Positions 36,553-48,265 are shown, counted from the first letter of the stretch. The stretch is DNA of 64,000 nt from Trifolium pratense (GCF_020283565.1 NC_060062.1:6671322-6735321), one strand, 5' to 3'. Numbers and translations: made by a program. Notes: a model not told the origin generated them from the letters alone.

Positions 36553-36798
36553 TACTTTTGCCACCCTAACCATTTTTTCGCGCACCTTACGATTTTACCA
36601 AAATACCGATGTCCGCTACTTAAGTAGTGGATACCTCCAAAAACATCCTTCCTTTATAACGTCCGCTACTTAAGTAGGGGACGACTTTTTTCAGAAATTC
36701 TCATTTTTATAACGTCCACTACTTAAGTAGTGAAAGAGTAAAAATGAAAAAACGTAGGGCGCGCGAATAACCGATAGGGTGACTAAAAATTCTGACAT
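36553..36798. mobile_element. MITE, CTACTTAAGTAG family (three palindromes)
   Basis: The left end TTTACTTTTGCCACCC and the right end GGGTGACTAAAAATTC are inverted relatives. Three copies of the CCGCTACTTAAGTAG-type palindrome lie at about 36609, 36663 and 36717, and a GTAGGGCGCGCGAATAACC block precedes the right end. Confidence 0.78.
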
Positions 36799-37726
36799 TT
36801 AGAATCAAAATTTGAAGTAAATGGGTCATAGTGTCATACCATCTATTAGAGGAAAGAAATTGGTTGGGCTTTCCTTCCCCTTAATAATGGAATGCTATCC
36901 GCGCCTCCCATGTTTCTACAAAAACACACATTTATATAATTTTACCTATAATTGTATTATTACTGTTAATTACTCCGTAACAAATCATTTATATCATTAG
37001 CTTCAATTCTCAGCATCATCAGGAGTTGTTTCATGCATGTAGGCATCATAATGAATTCTCTCATTAGCAAACAGATAAGGGGAGACCAGAATGGCAAAAT
37101 TTGTTGGGAAGAAAGTATGGAGAAGATAGTTTTGACACCATTTGTGAAACAGATTCGAATTAATTCACACATTTTTGTTGATATGGACCATAATCTAATT
37201 ATTTGCTAGTATATGTCTTGCGACAGCATTATGTGATACAACATCGTTATCATAGGGACCAAAATATTTGCATTAGATGTTCCCTTGGCATTTTCTCCAT
37301 CTAAATTTTGGGGTTACATATATCACTTTTAGTTTTTAGTCTATTTAAAATTTATTTTAGACTCACATTTAATTGATCCATATGGTATGAAATTTGAGTC
37401 TTTTTAAGTAAGTGATTATATAGTGTGATCGCCAATTAGGGTTTTTATTATTTCGAATTGGGCCATCCTGACATCCACTCATATTGAGCTCATACCAATT
37501 ATTTATTCAAATAGAAATCTAAGTAGCTTTTTCACTTAATTTGATCACTAATCAATTAAGGCTCCTAATTGATAAATAACTAATATAATTAATAAAGATA
37601 TTTGCTCACCTAATATTATTGGAGTATAGAAAATATTCCAACAATCTTCCACTTGGAATATATATTGTAATAATTATATTATTATTTCTTAGGCACACAT
37701 CTGAATGCTATTTATCTTTAGATTTC
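36799..37726. other. Intergenic DNA
   Basis: No gene recognised. The stretch around 37600-37680 (AACAATCTTCCACTTGGAAT) recalls retrotransposon LTR or flank sequence, but it cannot be bounded. Confidence 0.4.
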
Positions 37727-38887
37727 AACTTTACAATCTGGTACATCTCAGACATCATTAATGGGACCACCGTGGCTGTCGTCACTGACATATAACGTGA
37801 CGGAACCCCAACGACCACCACATCAATATACTTGACGACAAAAATCAATATGGATGAGTGGCATGGAAATTTCATGCAATGTGATCTCTATATCATGTCT
37901 ATTTCCAACTGATCCAACTGAAATTTTTAGTGAGGTCAAACTGAAGTTTGAAAATCCAATATCTGCAAAAAAAACGTTAACAAAATATCAAAATCAAAGT
38001 TTGAACATAAAGAATAAGAGACTCCCACTAGTCCAAGACATCTTTAATTAATTAATGACAAAAACAATGTGAAAGACTCTAGGTGTCACGTATTCGATTA
38101 ATAAGTCAGATAGCATAAACTATATCTCTATATATTTTATTCTTCATCCAACTATTGCGCGCCACACGCGGTACAAAAGTCTACTTTCATAGATTTTTTT
38201 CTTCTTTCTTGAGATATATCCAAGCTATCTCACTTTTCTATGAAATTTCCTACTAAACTTAGGCTAAAACCTCTTTCTCTTTTTTTTTTTTATTTTTAAA
38301 AACCGGTATTTTAAAAAATGTTTCCAAAACTATTTTATAAAAAGTAACAAATCAAACAAGTTTTTAAAAACTAAAATAGAGTTTTTAGAAACCATATCAA
38401 ACAAACCCCTTTAAATTTTTTAAAAGTATTTTTAACCTGTTTTCTCTACTACTTTGAGTTTTGATGGGTCACTTTTTCTTATAATAATAATTAGTTCTTT
38501 TCAAACCACATTATAGTTTCAACTATCCACTCTCCATTATTATTGTTATTATTATTGTATCATTTTTTCATTATAGAAATCAGTTCTTTTCAAACCACAT
38601 AATAGTTCTTTTCATGGAAATGCCAAAAATTCAGTCTTTGCTTGTGTACTTGCTGGTGGTTGAGATAGTGAAATGAGAGCATTGATTAAATTTGTAGCCA
38701 ACACACAAGAATGGCAATGAGAAAAAATGTCACACTAAAGGAAGGGGACCTTTGTTTGGAAAAAGTTAAAAATAAAAAAGCTTAGAACATGTGAGGCATG
38801 GGCTATGACATTTCCCCTCTTATGTATAATATTTGATTCCCATTTTTATGATGTTTTTTCATTTGAAGCATTGGCTTGTACTTGTAT
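37727..38887. repeat. Block X: segmental duplication, transposon-free copy
   Basis: This block is homologous to 45243-47126 in the left palindrome arm, and inversely to about 49376-51259 in the right arm. The arm copies carry extra inserts: a hAT element at 45872-46371 and a Stowaway MITE at 46764-47066. This copy has the Stowaway empty site at about 38818 (CTTATGTATAATATTTG). Sequence from about 38285 to 38640 is particular to this copy. At its right end it is fused to the 3' side of a PIP1 exon 2. I see no independent gene in it. Confidence 0.85.
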
Positions 38888-38903
38888 GATGATTTTGGCT
38901 TAC

Positions 38904-39199
38904 AGGAACATGTGAGTCTCTTACATTTCTCTTGACATCAGTAGCAGAGAAGACAGTGTAAACAAGAACAAATGTACCAACAATCTCTGCTCCAAGTCCA
39001 TCACCTATGGAGTAACCTTTACTGAGAGTGTTGGCACCACCACCTAGCCTTTCATATTGGTGTGGTTGAAAACCCTTAACAACAGCAGCACCACAAATAG
39101 CTCCCAAACATTGCATAATTATGTAGAATACTGTCCTAGTTAGAGATAGCTTGCGTGCCAAGAAAAGTCCAAATGTCACTGCTGGGTTAATGTGACCAC
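38904..39199 (-). pseudogene. Isolated PIP1 exon 2 copy
   Basis: A complete 296-bp copy of PIP1 exon 2, from [20 protein letters not shown] to DSHVP, with both splice sites and an open frame. It has about 150 bp of PIP1 intron 1 upstream, ending within the Mutator MITE head near 39345, and almost no intron 2. Exons 1, 3 and 4 are absent nearby, so it cannot make an aquaporin alone. It shares CTTTACTGAGAG and ACCACCACCT with the arm copies rather than with the intact gene, so it derives from the same later duplicate. Confidence 0.92.
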
Positions 39200-39345
39200 C
39201 TGCATTAGTAAATTCATACATGATATGTTAGCCAAAATCTATCTAAGGACTAGTCCTTGCAGATGTTAAGGACTAACATAATGATATTTTACATACTTTA
39301 AGAATCAAATACTCTCCAGTCACATTATTTGTGTAGTGAAACACA

Positions 39346-40130
39346 CTTTAAGATTTCAAATTTTCAAATTCATCGAGATAGAAAAGAACATTTAGATGAA
39401 AATTTTATTTTAAGTGAGAGGATTTCAAATTGGGTGTTTTTGCTAGAATGATAATTTTTTGCTTTTTATAAATATCTCAGATTTTATTTTTAGTCTTTAT
39501 AGAAAATTTCAACAAGTTTTAGTCTCTAAAATATTTTTCGTCACATTTTTTTGTCTCTTTTTTTAAGTCAAATCATATGTATTATTTAAAATTTTGATTT
39601 TTTATTTCCGTGATCATGTTTGGTATATTATAGAAATCTCTCGCAAAAGTTTGACTTTTTTTAACAAGGCATGAAATAAATATGAATTTTAAGTTTTTTT
39701 GCGTTAGTTCCGATCCTTTTGTTCGAAATTTCTTCGTTCATACCGAACCACTTGCAGAATCAAATCATGTTCCACAAGATCATAAAAATTCATATTTACT
39801 TCATCTTTTGTTAAAAAAAATAAAAGACAAATTGTTGGAGAGATTATCATAATGTTATAAACATGAATTAAAACTAGAACTAAAAATTGTGATAAAAATA
39901 TTTGGAGGATCAAAATTTGTTGAAATTTTTATTAAGATTAAAAATAAAATTTAAAATATTTATAGGGAGCAAAAACTTATTCAATCAAAAAATTAACCGA
40001 GTAAACCAATTTAGAAGTCCAAAGTTATATATTGTCTCCATATATAACTTCCACTTTTGACCCAAATAAAAATCGCTTGAGACAATTCACCAAAAAAAAA
40101 AAAATCACTAGAGACTTTCTATTGGTTTTA
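39346..40130. other. AT-rich intergenic DNA
   Basis: No gene or bounded repeat that I can support. Confidence 0.5.
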
Positions 40131-41795
40131 GGAAAACGTCGTTATGATTCTATCACTGGTTCATAGAGATTGTTTACATATTCATGCCTTGGTTGTGTTA
40201 TAAAACCAATTATACAAGCGATAAATAGTTTTATACGTGAAATCCATTCGATTAAGCAAAGAATGTGTTCAACGAACCATGGACAGCGAACAAGCGTCAC
40301 TTAAACACGGTTTCATATCATCACAGATTTCGGCCAACCCTTTTTGCTAAGCGCGAAAACCTATATCAATTCCTAGTCCGAACTAGTCATACAAGCGATG
40401 AAATAATTCGAAAAGTCTCACAAATATAACTCGAAAAAGAGATTAAGCATCATGATTTCGAGTTTCAAGAATATATAAAGAGCATAAATTGATAAGAGAA
40501 GACAATAAACACATAAACTGAATTTATTTAAGAATAGAACCTCAAGAATTCATGAACGAAGCTCCGTATGCCAATAGATCAACCTAGGGTTTTTATTTCT
40601 CCATGGAAAAGAAGCGCAACATCTGTTTCTATTCTGCGTATTCAGAATTCTGAACCCTAGGCTGATTTTTCAGTTTATATAATACGGTGACTTCTAAGGT
40701 GAGGGAGCAACTAAGTCCCTCACCGGTGTACCATTAAAATTTACCATTAGATTAAATTAGGTTACATGATAACACTTCTCACTCTCACACATAATCACTA
40801 ATCATTCTAACTTAATCTCCTTGTTCATCATTTGTAGTCATCTCCCCGAACATCAAACTCAATTTGATTCTCCACCACCATCTCCCACCCTTTAAAACAT
40901 CTACCAGTGACTTTAACTAGAGAAAAATTAAAACAAGGAAAAAACAAGTTTATGAAAAAGAAAGAATGTTGAACCTTCTCACCCTTTTCAACATACAACC
41001 ATCAAAAGTAAGTTTAAAATCTAAAAATTCATCATAAATGTCTAATCGCCATTGCCAAAAAGTCCAATTATTTTCCTCAATTGTGTTTTTGTTTTCTATT
41101 TCCAATCCAAATCCATGGAAATCGTTACTTTAGGGTTAATTTTGGTCTTCCCTTTTTTTCAAACAAATTAGTAATTAAAAGAGAGAGAGATTAGTAATTA
41201 AAACAAATTTAGTGATGGTATGATTCTGGTGCAGCGACAAAGAAAGAGAGATATGGGAATCCTGGGTGGATCAAAGAAAAGATTTGTAGTTTTACAGTGA
41301 GGAAATATATGATTTTATTTAATTATTTATTTCTATAAAAAGAAGGTTTTATATGGTGTCGTAATTAAAAGATGGACCATTTAATCCAATGGTGAAATGG
41401 TGTGGTACACCGATAAAGGACTTAGTTGCTCCCTCAGCTTAGAAGCCACCAAAAAGGGAAAATGGGCCGAAAACATAAGTTTGGGTCGAAACTAATTAAA
41501 TTACAAAACGTCTGGAACATAACGCAATTATTTGACACATTTTCGCTCTGAATTGGCTTCAGGCTTCAACATGAAAGTTGTAGCTCTATCTCTTAGCTTT
41601 CCAACTCATCTTCCCGCGCCTCAATCCGATATTTGTAGCTCAAGTTATGGTCTACGCAATGAGAAGGTGTCAATATGTCATTAAATCCGAAAATTGGTTA
41701 AATAAATTCATTAAGGCTCAATTGTGACCCAAAACTTAGAAACATAATAAAAACTTGATATTATTATAGAAAAACTACTAATATGCTAAATTATA
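40130..41795. mobile_element. Probable LTR remnant split by a Mutator-type element
   Basis: Two parts flank the insert at 40686-41450. The left part carries CGAAGCTCCGTATGCCAATA and AACCTAGGGTTTTTATTTC. The right part carries GGGCCGAAAACATAAG and TGAAAGTTGTAGCTCTATCT. Such sequence is common in long plant LTRs. No coding region and no defined ends, so the class is an inference. Confidence 0.4.
40686..41450. mobile_element. Mutator-like TIR element
   Basis: About 765 bp with inverted ends of roughly 35 bp: GGTGACTTCTAAGGTGAGGG at the left and CCCTCAGCTTAGAAGCCACC at the right, continuing through GAGCAACTAAGTCC/GGACTTAGTTGCTC and GGTGTACCA/TGGTACACC. No transposase ORF. I could not find a clean 9-bp target duplication. 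Confidence 0.8.
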
Positions 41796-42205
41796 ATACT
41801 ACTAGAACATCGACCCGTGTGGTGCACGGGTCTAATTAGCTGTAAGATATGTAATTATAAATTATGATATGATAATTGCAATAATATAAGGTATATGAAA
41901 ATTTTTGAGTAACATTAAACGATAGTTCAACAATAATCTTGGATAAATATTGATATAAAGGAAGGTATATTACGGAAGACTTCCTTATAGACCACATTCG
42001 AAGTCTTAGTGGTATCTTCGCCGTCATCGTCGATGATCAATATTTGGACCGGACAGTGTTTTCATGCTCTGCAAAATGGCGGGGCTGCAGCTTTTTATGG
42101 CGATGCGTCCTCTTACTCTTTATGAATTTTGGTCTAGAGTTAGAGAAAGGTACTTCTCCCATGAATCCAAGCTCCACTACTTGTGTAGTGGCTAATTTTG
42201 ATTAA
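41796..42205. other. Flank left of the palindrome, possible Helitron-like piece
   Basis: A hairpin ACCCGTGTGGTGCACGGGT lies at 41814-41832 after TACTACTAGAACATCG, a pattern often seen at the ends of plant Helitron-like repeats; no ends could be defined. A short palindrome CCACTACTTGTGTAGTGG lies at about 42173-42190, just outside the palindrome arm. Confidence 0.35.
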
Positions 42206-43269
42206 TTAATTTCTATTTTTTATGCTTACTTCCTTCATTTTGTTGTCACAAAACGGAGTTGCACCTAAAATAGAGTAAATAGGTGTAGAAAACTCACTAT
42301 GAGTAAATAGCATAGCTTATTTTCCTTAATGTCTAGTTATGTATACTTTAGATCTCATTTAGTTACAATTTTTGTTGAACCAAGATGCTAGGCAAGTATA
42401 CAGTAAATGTTTAATTTACATTGGTCACAAACTAGAGTAACTAACAAATGCATCTATGTAAGTCCGGTAAAGTATTAAGTTAATGTTATTTGGTTTTAAT
42501 TAGTTAAGCTATGTAATTTGTAAATTAATTGGTTTTAATTTGACATTTTTTTGTTTATTTGATTTTGTAGAGAAACTACAAGAACCGAGAGAGTAGAAGA
42601 TCAATGGGACATACCGTCAATGGGACATTTTTTTGTTTATATGGTTTTAATTTGACATTTTTGTTTATTTTATTTAAGATTAGGCTTATTTGAGCTACTG
42701 CTTTGTATTTTTATATGTAATTTGATTATATTTTCTGAGATATGGACTATGTAGTTCTTTAAATGGATTGATTCTAGTATACTTTGAAAAAATATTTGAT
42801 GTAAATTAACAAGTTATGTATATTCAACAAGTTCAAATATTGTGGGTAAAAAAGTTATTCAATAAGCATTTTGGTATTTAATAAAAGCAGAAAAAAAAAG
42901 AAGATATTTACAAAAACAATTGAATCTTGAAAAGATGCATGGAATTTCCTGCGGATTTAGTTGCGGAAACACGTTTCTTGAGGAATTTCCTGCGGATTTA
43001 GCTGCGGAATCACGTTCCTGAGGAATTTTCTGAGGAATTTCCTGCGGATATTACTGCGGAAATTTCTCAGGAAAGTTTGCTACGGATTGTTTCTCTATTT
43101 TTGGCATCAAATTCCGAGATTCCAAAAACTGCAGGAAACAATTACCCACGAAGGTATTAGCTGGGAACCAAAATCCTTGGGAAAATCCGCAGGAAACGTG
43201 TTTCCGCAGGTAAATCCGCAGGAAAACAGAAAAATCCGCAGGAAATAATAAGCATATTTCTAGTAGTGT
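42206..43269 (-). mobile_element. CACTA-type element fragment (left arm)
   Basis: On the minus strand it starts at 43269 with CACTACTAGAAATATGC and continues into many TCCTGCGGA/TCCGCAGGA subterminal repeats (42940-43250), the layout of CACTA transposon ends. It abuts PIP1 3'-flank homology at 43270. The other terminus is not visible; the arm boundary at 42206 cuts the recognisable part. Confidence 0.7.
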
Positions 43270-43642
43270 TTAATTGTATTGCATACATAAGTTTTGAAGT
43301 TGAATTCTTTGGTAAATATCTCATTTGGATATGTAGTGATATATTTATTGAGGTGAAATATTTTGATACGTTCACAAATTGTGTTTATTAATTTTTCTAT
43401 ATTAAATATTATTTATAAATCTATTAAAATTATTCACCCCAAGGTACCAACACATATCCAGATAAGATGCTACCGTACCGTAGTGTACAACTAAATTATA
43501 TGTATTAATCAATAACATTCATAATGGGATTAACATAGTATTTAACATCAATAATGGAGGAATTCATAGTATTTAACATGGGAATCCTATATCGGTCGGA
43601 TTTAACTGGTTATTATTTTTTAGGTTCAACTTCAATGTTGCC

Positions 43643-45400
43643 TCACTTTGATTTGAAGGGGATAGCCCTGATCACTATCTGATGGTACAGAGCTGCAAGT
43701 GCTGCCCCAATGAAAGGCCCAACCCAAAAAATCCACTGCACCAAAATAATATAACTTGGTTAATCAATAACCATCTTCACTTTACAAGAGTTAAGACTCA
43801 AGAGATTCAATTATAGATAAAATACACCTATAGACTAAATCAATATTTAACCAATTATCTTTCGGCTCAAGTGAATAATAAACTTCATTAAAAGTTGAAT
43901 TGATCGACAATGTTTAAGGTTAAACTCTAACTAAAATAATTATTTGATCAAACTTTACTTATCTTCTATTAAACTCAGATTATTAAAGTCCATTTTCTCT
44001 TAGAACCCACGAAAAGTTATTACTCTAATATCTGAAGCTAAAATTTGGCAAATTAATAAATTCTAATATAATTTTCTTACATTGTAAAGCTTTGATCACA
44101 TTTGGCATTTTGAAAAACCATTAGTGATTAAATTGACCGAATTTCTAAAAGAAAAAATATCCAAAAAAATGGGTAAAAAAAAGATAAAAATACTAACGTG
44201 ATCGTCCCAAGCTTGATCTTTGTTGTATATAAGGGCAGCACCTAGACTTCTTGCTGGGTTAATACCAGTCCCTGTAATTGGAATTGTAGCCAAATGCACC
44301 AAAAACACAGCAAATCCAATTGGCAATGGTGCCAAAATCTGTCCCATTCAAATGCTTATAATGTATCCATTTCAATAGTAATGAATCATATAATCAACAA
44401 ATTTTAATATAGTGAATGATATAATAGTAATGTAGGATTTGGATTTTGGCTTAGAGGAACATGCGAGTTTCTTGCATTTCAATAGTTTCTTGTATAATTT
44501 TTTTTTATGCATGCATACAATTATATTTCATCAAGTAAAAATATTTACTTAAGTCCTAACAAATTGAGTGTTTTCATTGAGAGCCGAACCACAAATAAGG
44601 GTGTGTATAGGCTAAATTAAGGTATTCTAAACTGAGTGAAACCGCTAAAAAGGAAGGCCACCCTGAGTTCAATGTCAATAAAGTGAAATATGTCGTGGAG
44701 GTCGACTCTTAAAGAACATGACAATGTTAAGAGTTCTACATTTATCATATAAAAATGTTCAGTGTGGTACTTAAACCATGTGGCTCTACCACTTAATGAA
44801 CTAGTCCTTTGGATTAAAGTTTTCTCACGGGCATAAGTTCTAACAGCACTCGAGATTTTTTTTTTGATAAATCAGTACTCGAGATTTAGAACACTTACGA
44901 CCCTGCACACCAACCACTTGCGTAGATCCAGTGGTTATCATAAAGTTATTTGATTGGATGCATATGTAAAAAAGTTTAACGGTAGGATAATAATTAATCT
45001 AATTTTCCAATAGTTATGAATCTTATGATAATCATATTTAATAAAAAGTATGGCATATTAGTTAGTTAAGATTTTTATTTTGGCTTACAGGAACATGTGA
45101 GTCTCTTGCATTTCTCTTGGCATCAGTAGCAGAGAAGACAGTGTAAACAAGAACAAATGTACCAACAATCTCTGCTCCAAGTCCATCACCTATGGAGTAA
45201 CCTTTACTGAGAGTGTTGGCACCACCACCTATGGAGTAACCTATAGATTTCAACCTTACAATCTGGTACATCTCATACATTATTAATGGGACCACCGCGG
45301 CTGTTGTCACTGACGTATAACGTGACGGAACCCCAACGACCACCACATCAATATACTTGACGACAAAAATCGATATAGATGAGTGGCATGGAAATTTCAT
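43643..45400 (-). CDS. Chimeric PIP1-derived ORF (left arm)
   Basis: Predicted exons on the minus strand: 45089-45400, 44198-44338 and 43643-43735, giving 181 codons plus stop in one frame with GT-AG junctions. The ATG at 45398-45400 and the first 53 or so residues come from block X, not from PIP1. A short filler (about residues 54-59) leads in frame into PIP1 [10 protein letters not shown]...DSHVP, then exon 3 with GINPARS and exon 4 ending IPFKSK. The product keeps the second NPA motif and PIP1 helices 4-6, but lacks helices 1-3 and the first NPA. The new N-terminus has hydrophobic runs ([26 protein letters not shown]). The exon 3 donor is GTTAGT instead of GTAAGT. Whether it is expressed or folds is unknown; it may simply be a pseudogene with a chance open frame. 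Confidence 0.55.
44547..44845 (+). mobile_element. TRIM remnant in the chimeric PIP1 intron (left arm)
   Basis: Matches the TRIM remnant in intron 2 of the intact PIP1 gene: the GTTTTCATTGAGAG motif and a 3' LTR from TGTTAAGAG (44725) to TAACA (44845). It was inherited by duplication. Confidence 0.78.
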
Positions 45401-45871
45401 GCGATGTGATCTCTATATCATGTCTATTTCCAACTGATCCAACTGAAATTATTTAGTGAGGTCAAACTGAAGTTTGAAAATCCAATACCTGCAAAAAAAA
45501 ACGATAACAAAATATCAAAATCAAAGTTTGAACATAAAGAATGAGAGACTCCCACTAGTCCAAGACATCTTTAATTAATTAATGACAAAAACAATGTGAA
45601 AGACTCTAGGTGTCACGTATTCGATTAATAAGTCAGATAGCATAAACTATATCTCTATATATTTTATTCTTCATCCAACTATTGCGCGCCACACGCGGTA
45701 CAAAAGTCTACTTTCATAGATTTTTTTCTTCTTTCTTGCGATATATCCAAGCTATCTCACTTTTCTATGCAATTTCCTACTAAACTTAGGCTAAAACCTC
45801 ATCTCTTTTAAATTGGTTATGAACCGAAAAAGTTTGTAATTGAATACTTGAATTTATCATTTACTTGTACA

Positions 45872-46371
45872 CAGAGGAGGCTCGCATGCATGTGCGAGGT
45901 GTGCGACGGCATAGGGCCTCAAAATTTTGAGGGCCTCAACTCAAAATTTTGAGGTCCTATAATATTACTTATATATTATTTATACCTATAAAATATCAGA
46001 TATATATTAATAGATTAATTTTTAGGCCCTAAAATAATAGTTATATATTGTTAATGTTCATAAATATCATGAGTATCAATATATTAGTTATCTATACTCG
46101 TAAATATAGTTCTAGTCCATTTTAATCTTTGCATAAAATTTAATTTTAGATTATGATGTTCCTTTTTGACGTTATATTCAAAGATAATTATTTTGTATTT
46201 CTTGTTCCATTTAATTTAATGTATGATTTAATATTGATAATTTATATGTTTACAAGAATGTTTTTTTTTATATTATATGCAATTTAAATCGATAATTTTT
46301 TTAATTTTTTTTTATTAAGGGGCCACTTTTATATTTTGCACAGAGTCTCTTAAAACTCGGAGACGCCCCTG
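45872..46371. mobile_element. hAT-like element in block X (left arm)
   Basis: 500 bp with ends CAGAGGAGGCTCGC and the inverse of CAGGGGCGTCTCCGAG, flanked by an 8-bp target duplication CTTGTACA (45864-45871 and 46372-46379). A larger 26-bp direct repeat beginning GAATACTTGAATTTATC sits outside it at both sides. No transposase ORF. Confidence 0.82.
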
Positions 46372-46763
46372 CTTGTACAACGGGTCAGACTCACAACTTG
46401 CATATAATACAATATTGAATACTTGAATTTATCATTTACTTGAATAATATTTCTTTAATGTCTTGATATGCTTGACCCTTAACAATATTGATCATCCCTC
46501 GTTTGAAGAAATTGAAAACAAAAGGGTTAAAGATAGTGCATGTGAGATAGTGTACTTGCTGGTGGTTACACAAAGTTGAAAGGTAGTGCATGTGAGATAG
46601 TGAAATGTGCAGTGATTAAATTTAACACACAAGAATGGCAATGAGAAAAAATGTCACACTAAAGGAAGGGAAGATTGACCCTTGTTTGGAAAAAGTTAAA
46701 AATAAAAAAGCTTAGAACATGTGAGGCATGGACTAGCTTTCATGACATTTCTCCTCTTATGTA

Positions 46764-47066
46764 CTCCCTCCGGTCTCATATATAAGAAACAAAAAATATT
46801 TTGGAAAGTCTTAAATATAAGAAAAAGTCACAACAATCATTATATTTATTTTTAATATTCCAATTTTACCCTTGTTTTACTTTTCCAATATTCTTCATAC
46901 TACTACAAGCTTGTAATCATTACTACGGTTTTCAAAAATTGACTTTACTTGCTTGAAGATTTTCTAAGGGTAAAAGTTTAAATGCCACATTTTTTTTAAA
47001 CTTTATCCATTCTTCTTAAAGGGTGTGCCTTTTTTTTTTGTTTCTTATAATCAAGACCGGAGGGAG
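46764..47066. mobile_element. Stowaway (Tc1/mariner) MITE (left arm)
   Basis: 303 bp with inverted ends CTCCCTCCGGTCT and AGACCGGAGGGAG, flanked by TA (46762-46763 and 47067-47068). These are the diagnostic end sequence and target of Stowaway MITEs. The homologous block X at 38818 has the exact empty site. Confidence 0.96.
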
Positions 47067-47642
47067 TATAATATTTGATTCCCATTTTTATGATGTTTTT
47101 TCATTTGAAGCATTGGCTTGTACTTGTATATGATATGCTTTGATTGCTATGGATATGCACTGCCAACACATTTACACGCCTATATATATCTCCAAATAAC
47201 TTGTGCCACTTGCATTTTATTTCCCTTTGTGATTTAAACTTTGCTTCTGCAGGTCTAGCATAAACTCAACCTTTGTTTTAACGTTTTTTAGTCTAAGGGG
47301 AGTTTTTATGTTTTTAATTAAGGAAATTATAACCACAGATCAAACACGATGCATATCAAAATTATTACTTGGTGAACTTGGTTGTCATGTCATATGAATT
47401 TGCTTGTCGGTGCTATCTATAATGGGCTTAATGTCTCTGTTACATTTTGGTTTTGTGCCATATTTTTTCGGCTTGCTTGTTTTTTATGCTATTTGTTTAG
47501 CTGGATCAACATGTATTACTTGAATGGCTAATTTGATAGATTTTGCACGTGTTTGGTCAGAAATGAATAATTTTCTTTGGTGTAAAACCACTACTCTACT
47601 AGTACTTTGCTATTAATTTTTGTTCCATTTTTTTTCAATAGG

Positions 47643-48044
47643 ATGGCCGACGAAGATCATGTTACGAAGATTTTCCACAGTGAAACAGCCTTCCGGTCTG
47701 CTGTTGATGCATTGTGGATCCCCGATCCTGATGGAACAAGAACACCTTCTGCATTTGTAATAGGTGATGAAATTAGTAGGGAGCTAGCCATCACCGTGGT
47801 TACTGAGCTCATGGTTCTTGCAGTTACTCGTGGACAGACGGACTATGTCAAGAATTCAGATATCACGGTTCCTAGAGTGGTTGTGCCAGTAAGGAGTGTC
47901 GCACAACTCAACCAGGAAATGCAGAACAGGGGCGGCAAGGCAGGATGGATTGCCTTCATACCATCCGACGTGGCTGTAAATAGCCGCCGATTACTTTTCA
48001 TACACGCAAAGCTAAACGGCTTTGCTGTCGTCTATGGACAGTAG
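47643..48044 (+). CDS. Unrecognised 133-aa protein (left arm copy)
   Basis: I do not recognise this protein. The ATG at 47643 follows a strong acceptor-like tract (TTTTTTTTCAATAG|G), suggesting a 5'-UTR intron. A TATA box TATATATATC sits at 47181-47190. After the stop (48042-48044), GAG|GTATGTCG and ATGCAG bound a likely 77-bp 3'-UTR intron (48050-48126). The protein starts MADEDHVTKIF, has WIPDPDG near the N-terminus and ends GFAVVYGQ. It has no cysteine, no signal peptide and no membrane segment. Codon use is balanced and GC-richer than the surroundings, consistent with a real gene. The mirror copy differs by one residue (Val to Ala near the end). The palindrome centre lies about 190 bp past the stop. 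Confidence 0.75.
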   Translation: MADEDHVTKIFHSETAFRSAVDALWIPDPDGTRTPSAFVIGDEISRELAITVVTELMVLAVTRGQTDYVKNSDITVPRVVVPVRSVAQLNQEMQNRGGKAGWIAFIPSDVAVNSRRLLFIHAKLNGFAVVYGQ

Positions 48045-48235
48045 TAGAGGTATGTCGTAGATGTTTTTCTTACTAAATATTTTTATAAGTGCATTGTTAA
48101 TTTTTAATTTTAAAAATACTATGCAGTAAGACGGATTGGAGCTGGTGGTGTGCATGAAAGCTGAGGAGTTTCTGATCATATGTCATATTATTATGTGTGA
48201 ACTTTTTTTTTTTTTTTTTGGTAAACATATGTGAA

Positions 48236-48265
48236 ATTAGTATTTTTAAAACACACATAAATAAG
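48236..48265. other. 30-bp spacer at the palindrome centre
   Basis: The only unpaired sequence between the two arms, AT-rich. It is bounded by GTAAACATATGTGAA on the left and its complement on the right, which extend through T17 and A18 runs into the arms. Confidence 0.95.

Larger units (their letters stand above)
42206..48235. repeat. Left arm of a 12.3-kb inverted repeat
   Basis: About 6.0 kb whose reverse complement is the segment 48266-54500. Paired positions sum to 96502 over most of the length (for example 44096/52406, 45400/51102, 47643/48859). Contents, outside in: a CACTA-type element fragment, PIP1 3' flank, a chimeric PIP1 gene with a TRIM in its intron, block X with hAT and Stowaway inserts, and the unrecognised 133-aa ORF. 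Relative to the right arm it lacks one MITE, and has a 9-bp deletion near 43443 and one fewer 12-bp CCTGCGG-type repeat near 43248. Confidence 0.97.
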
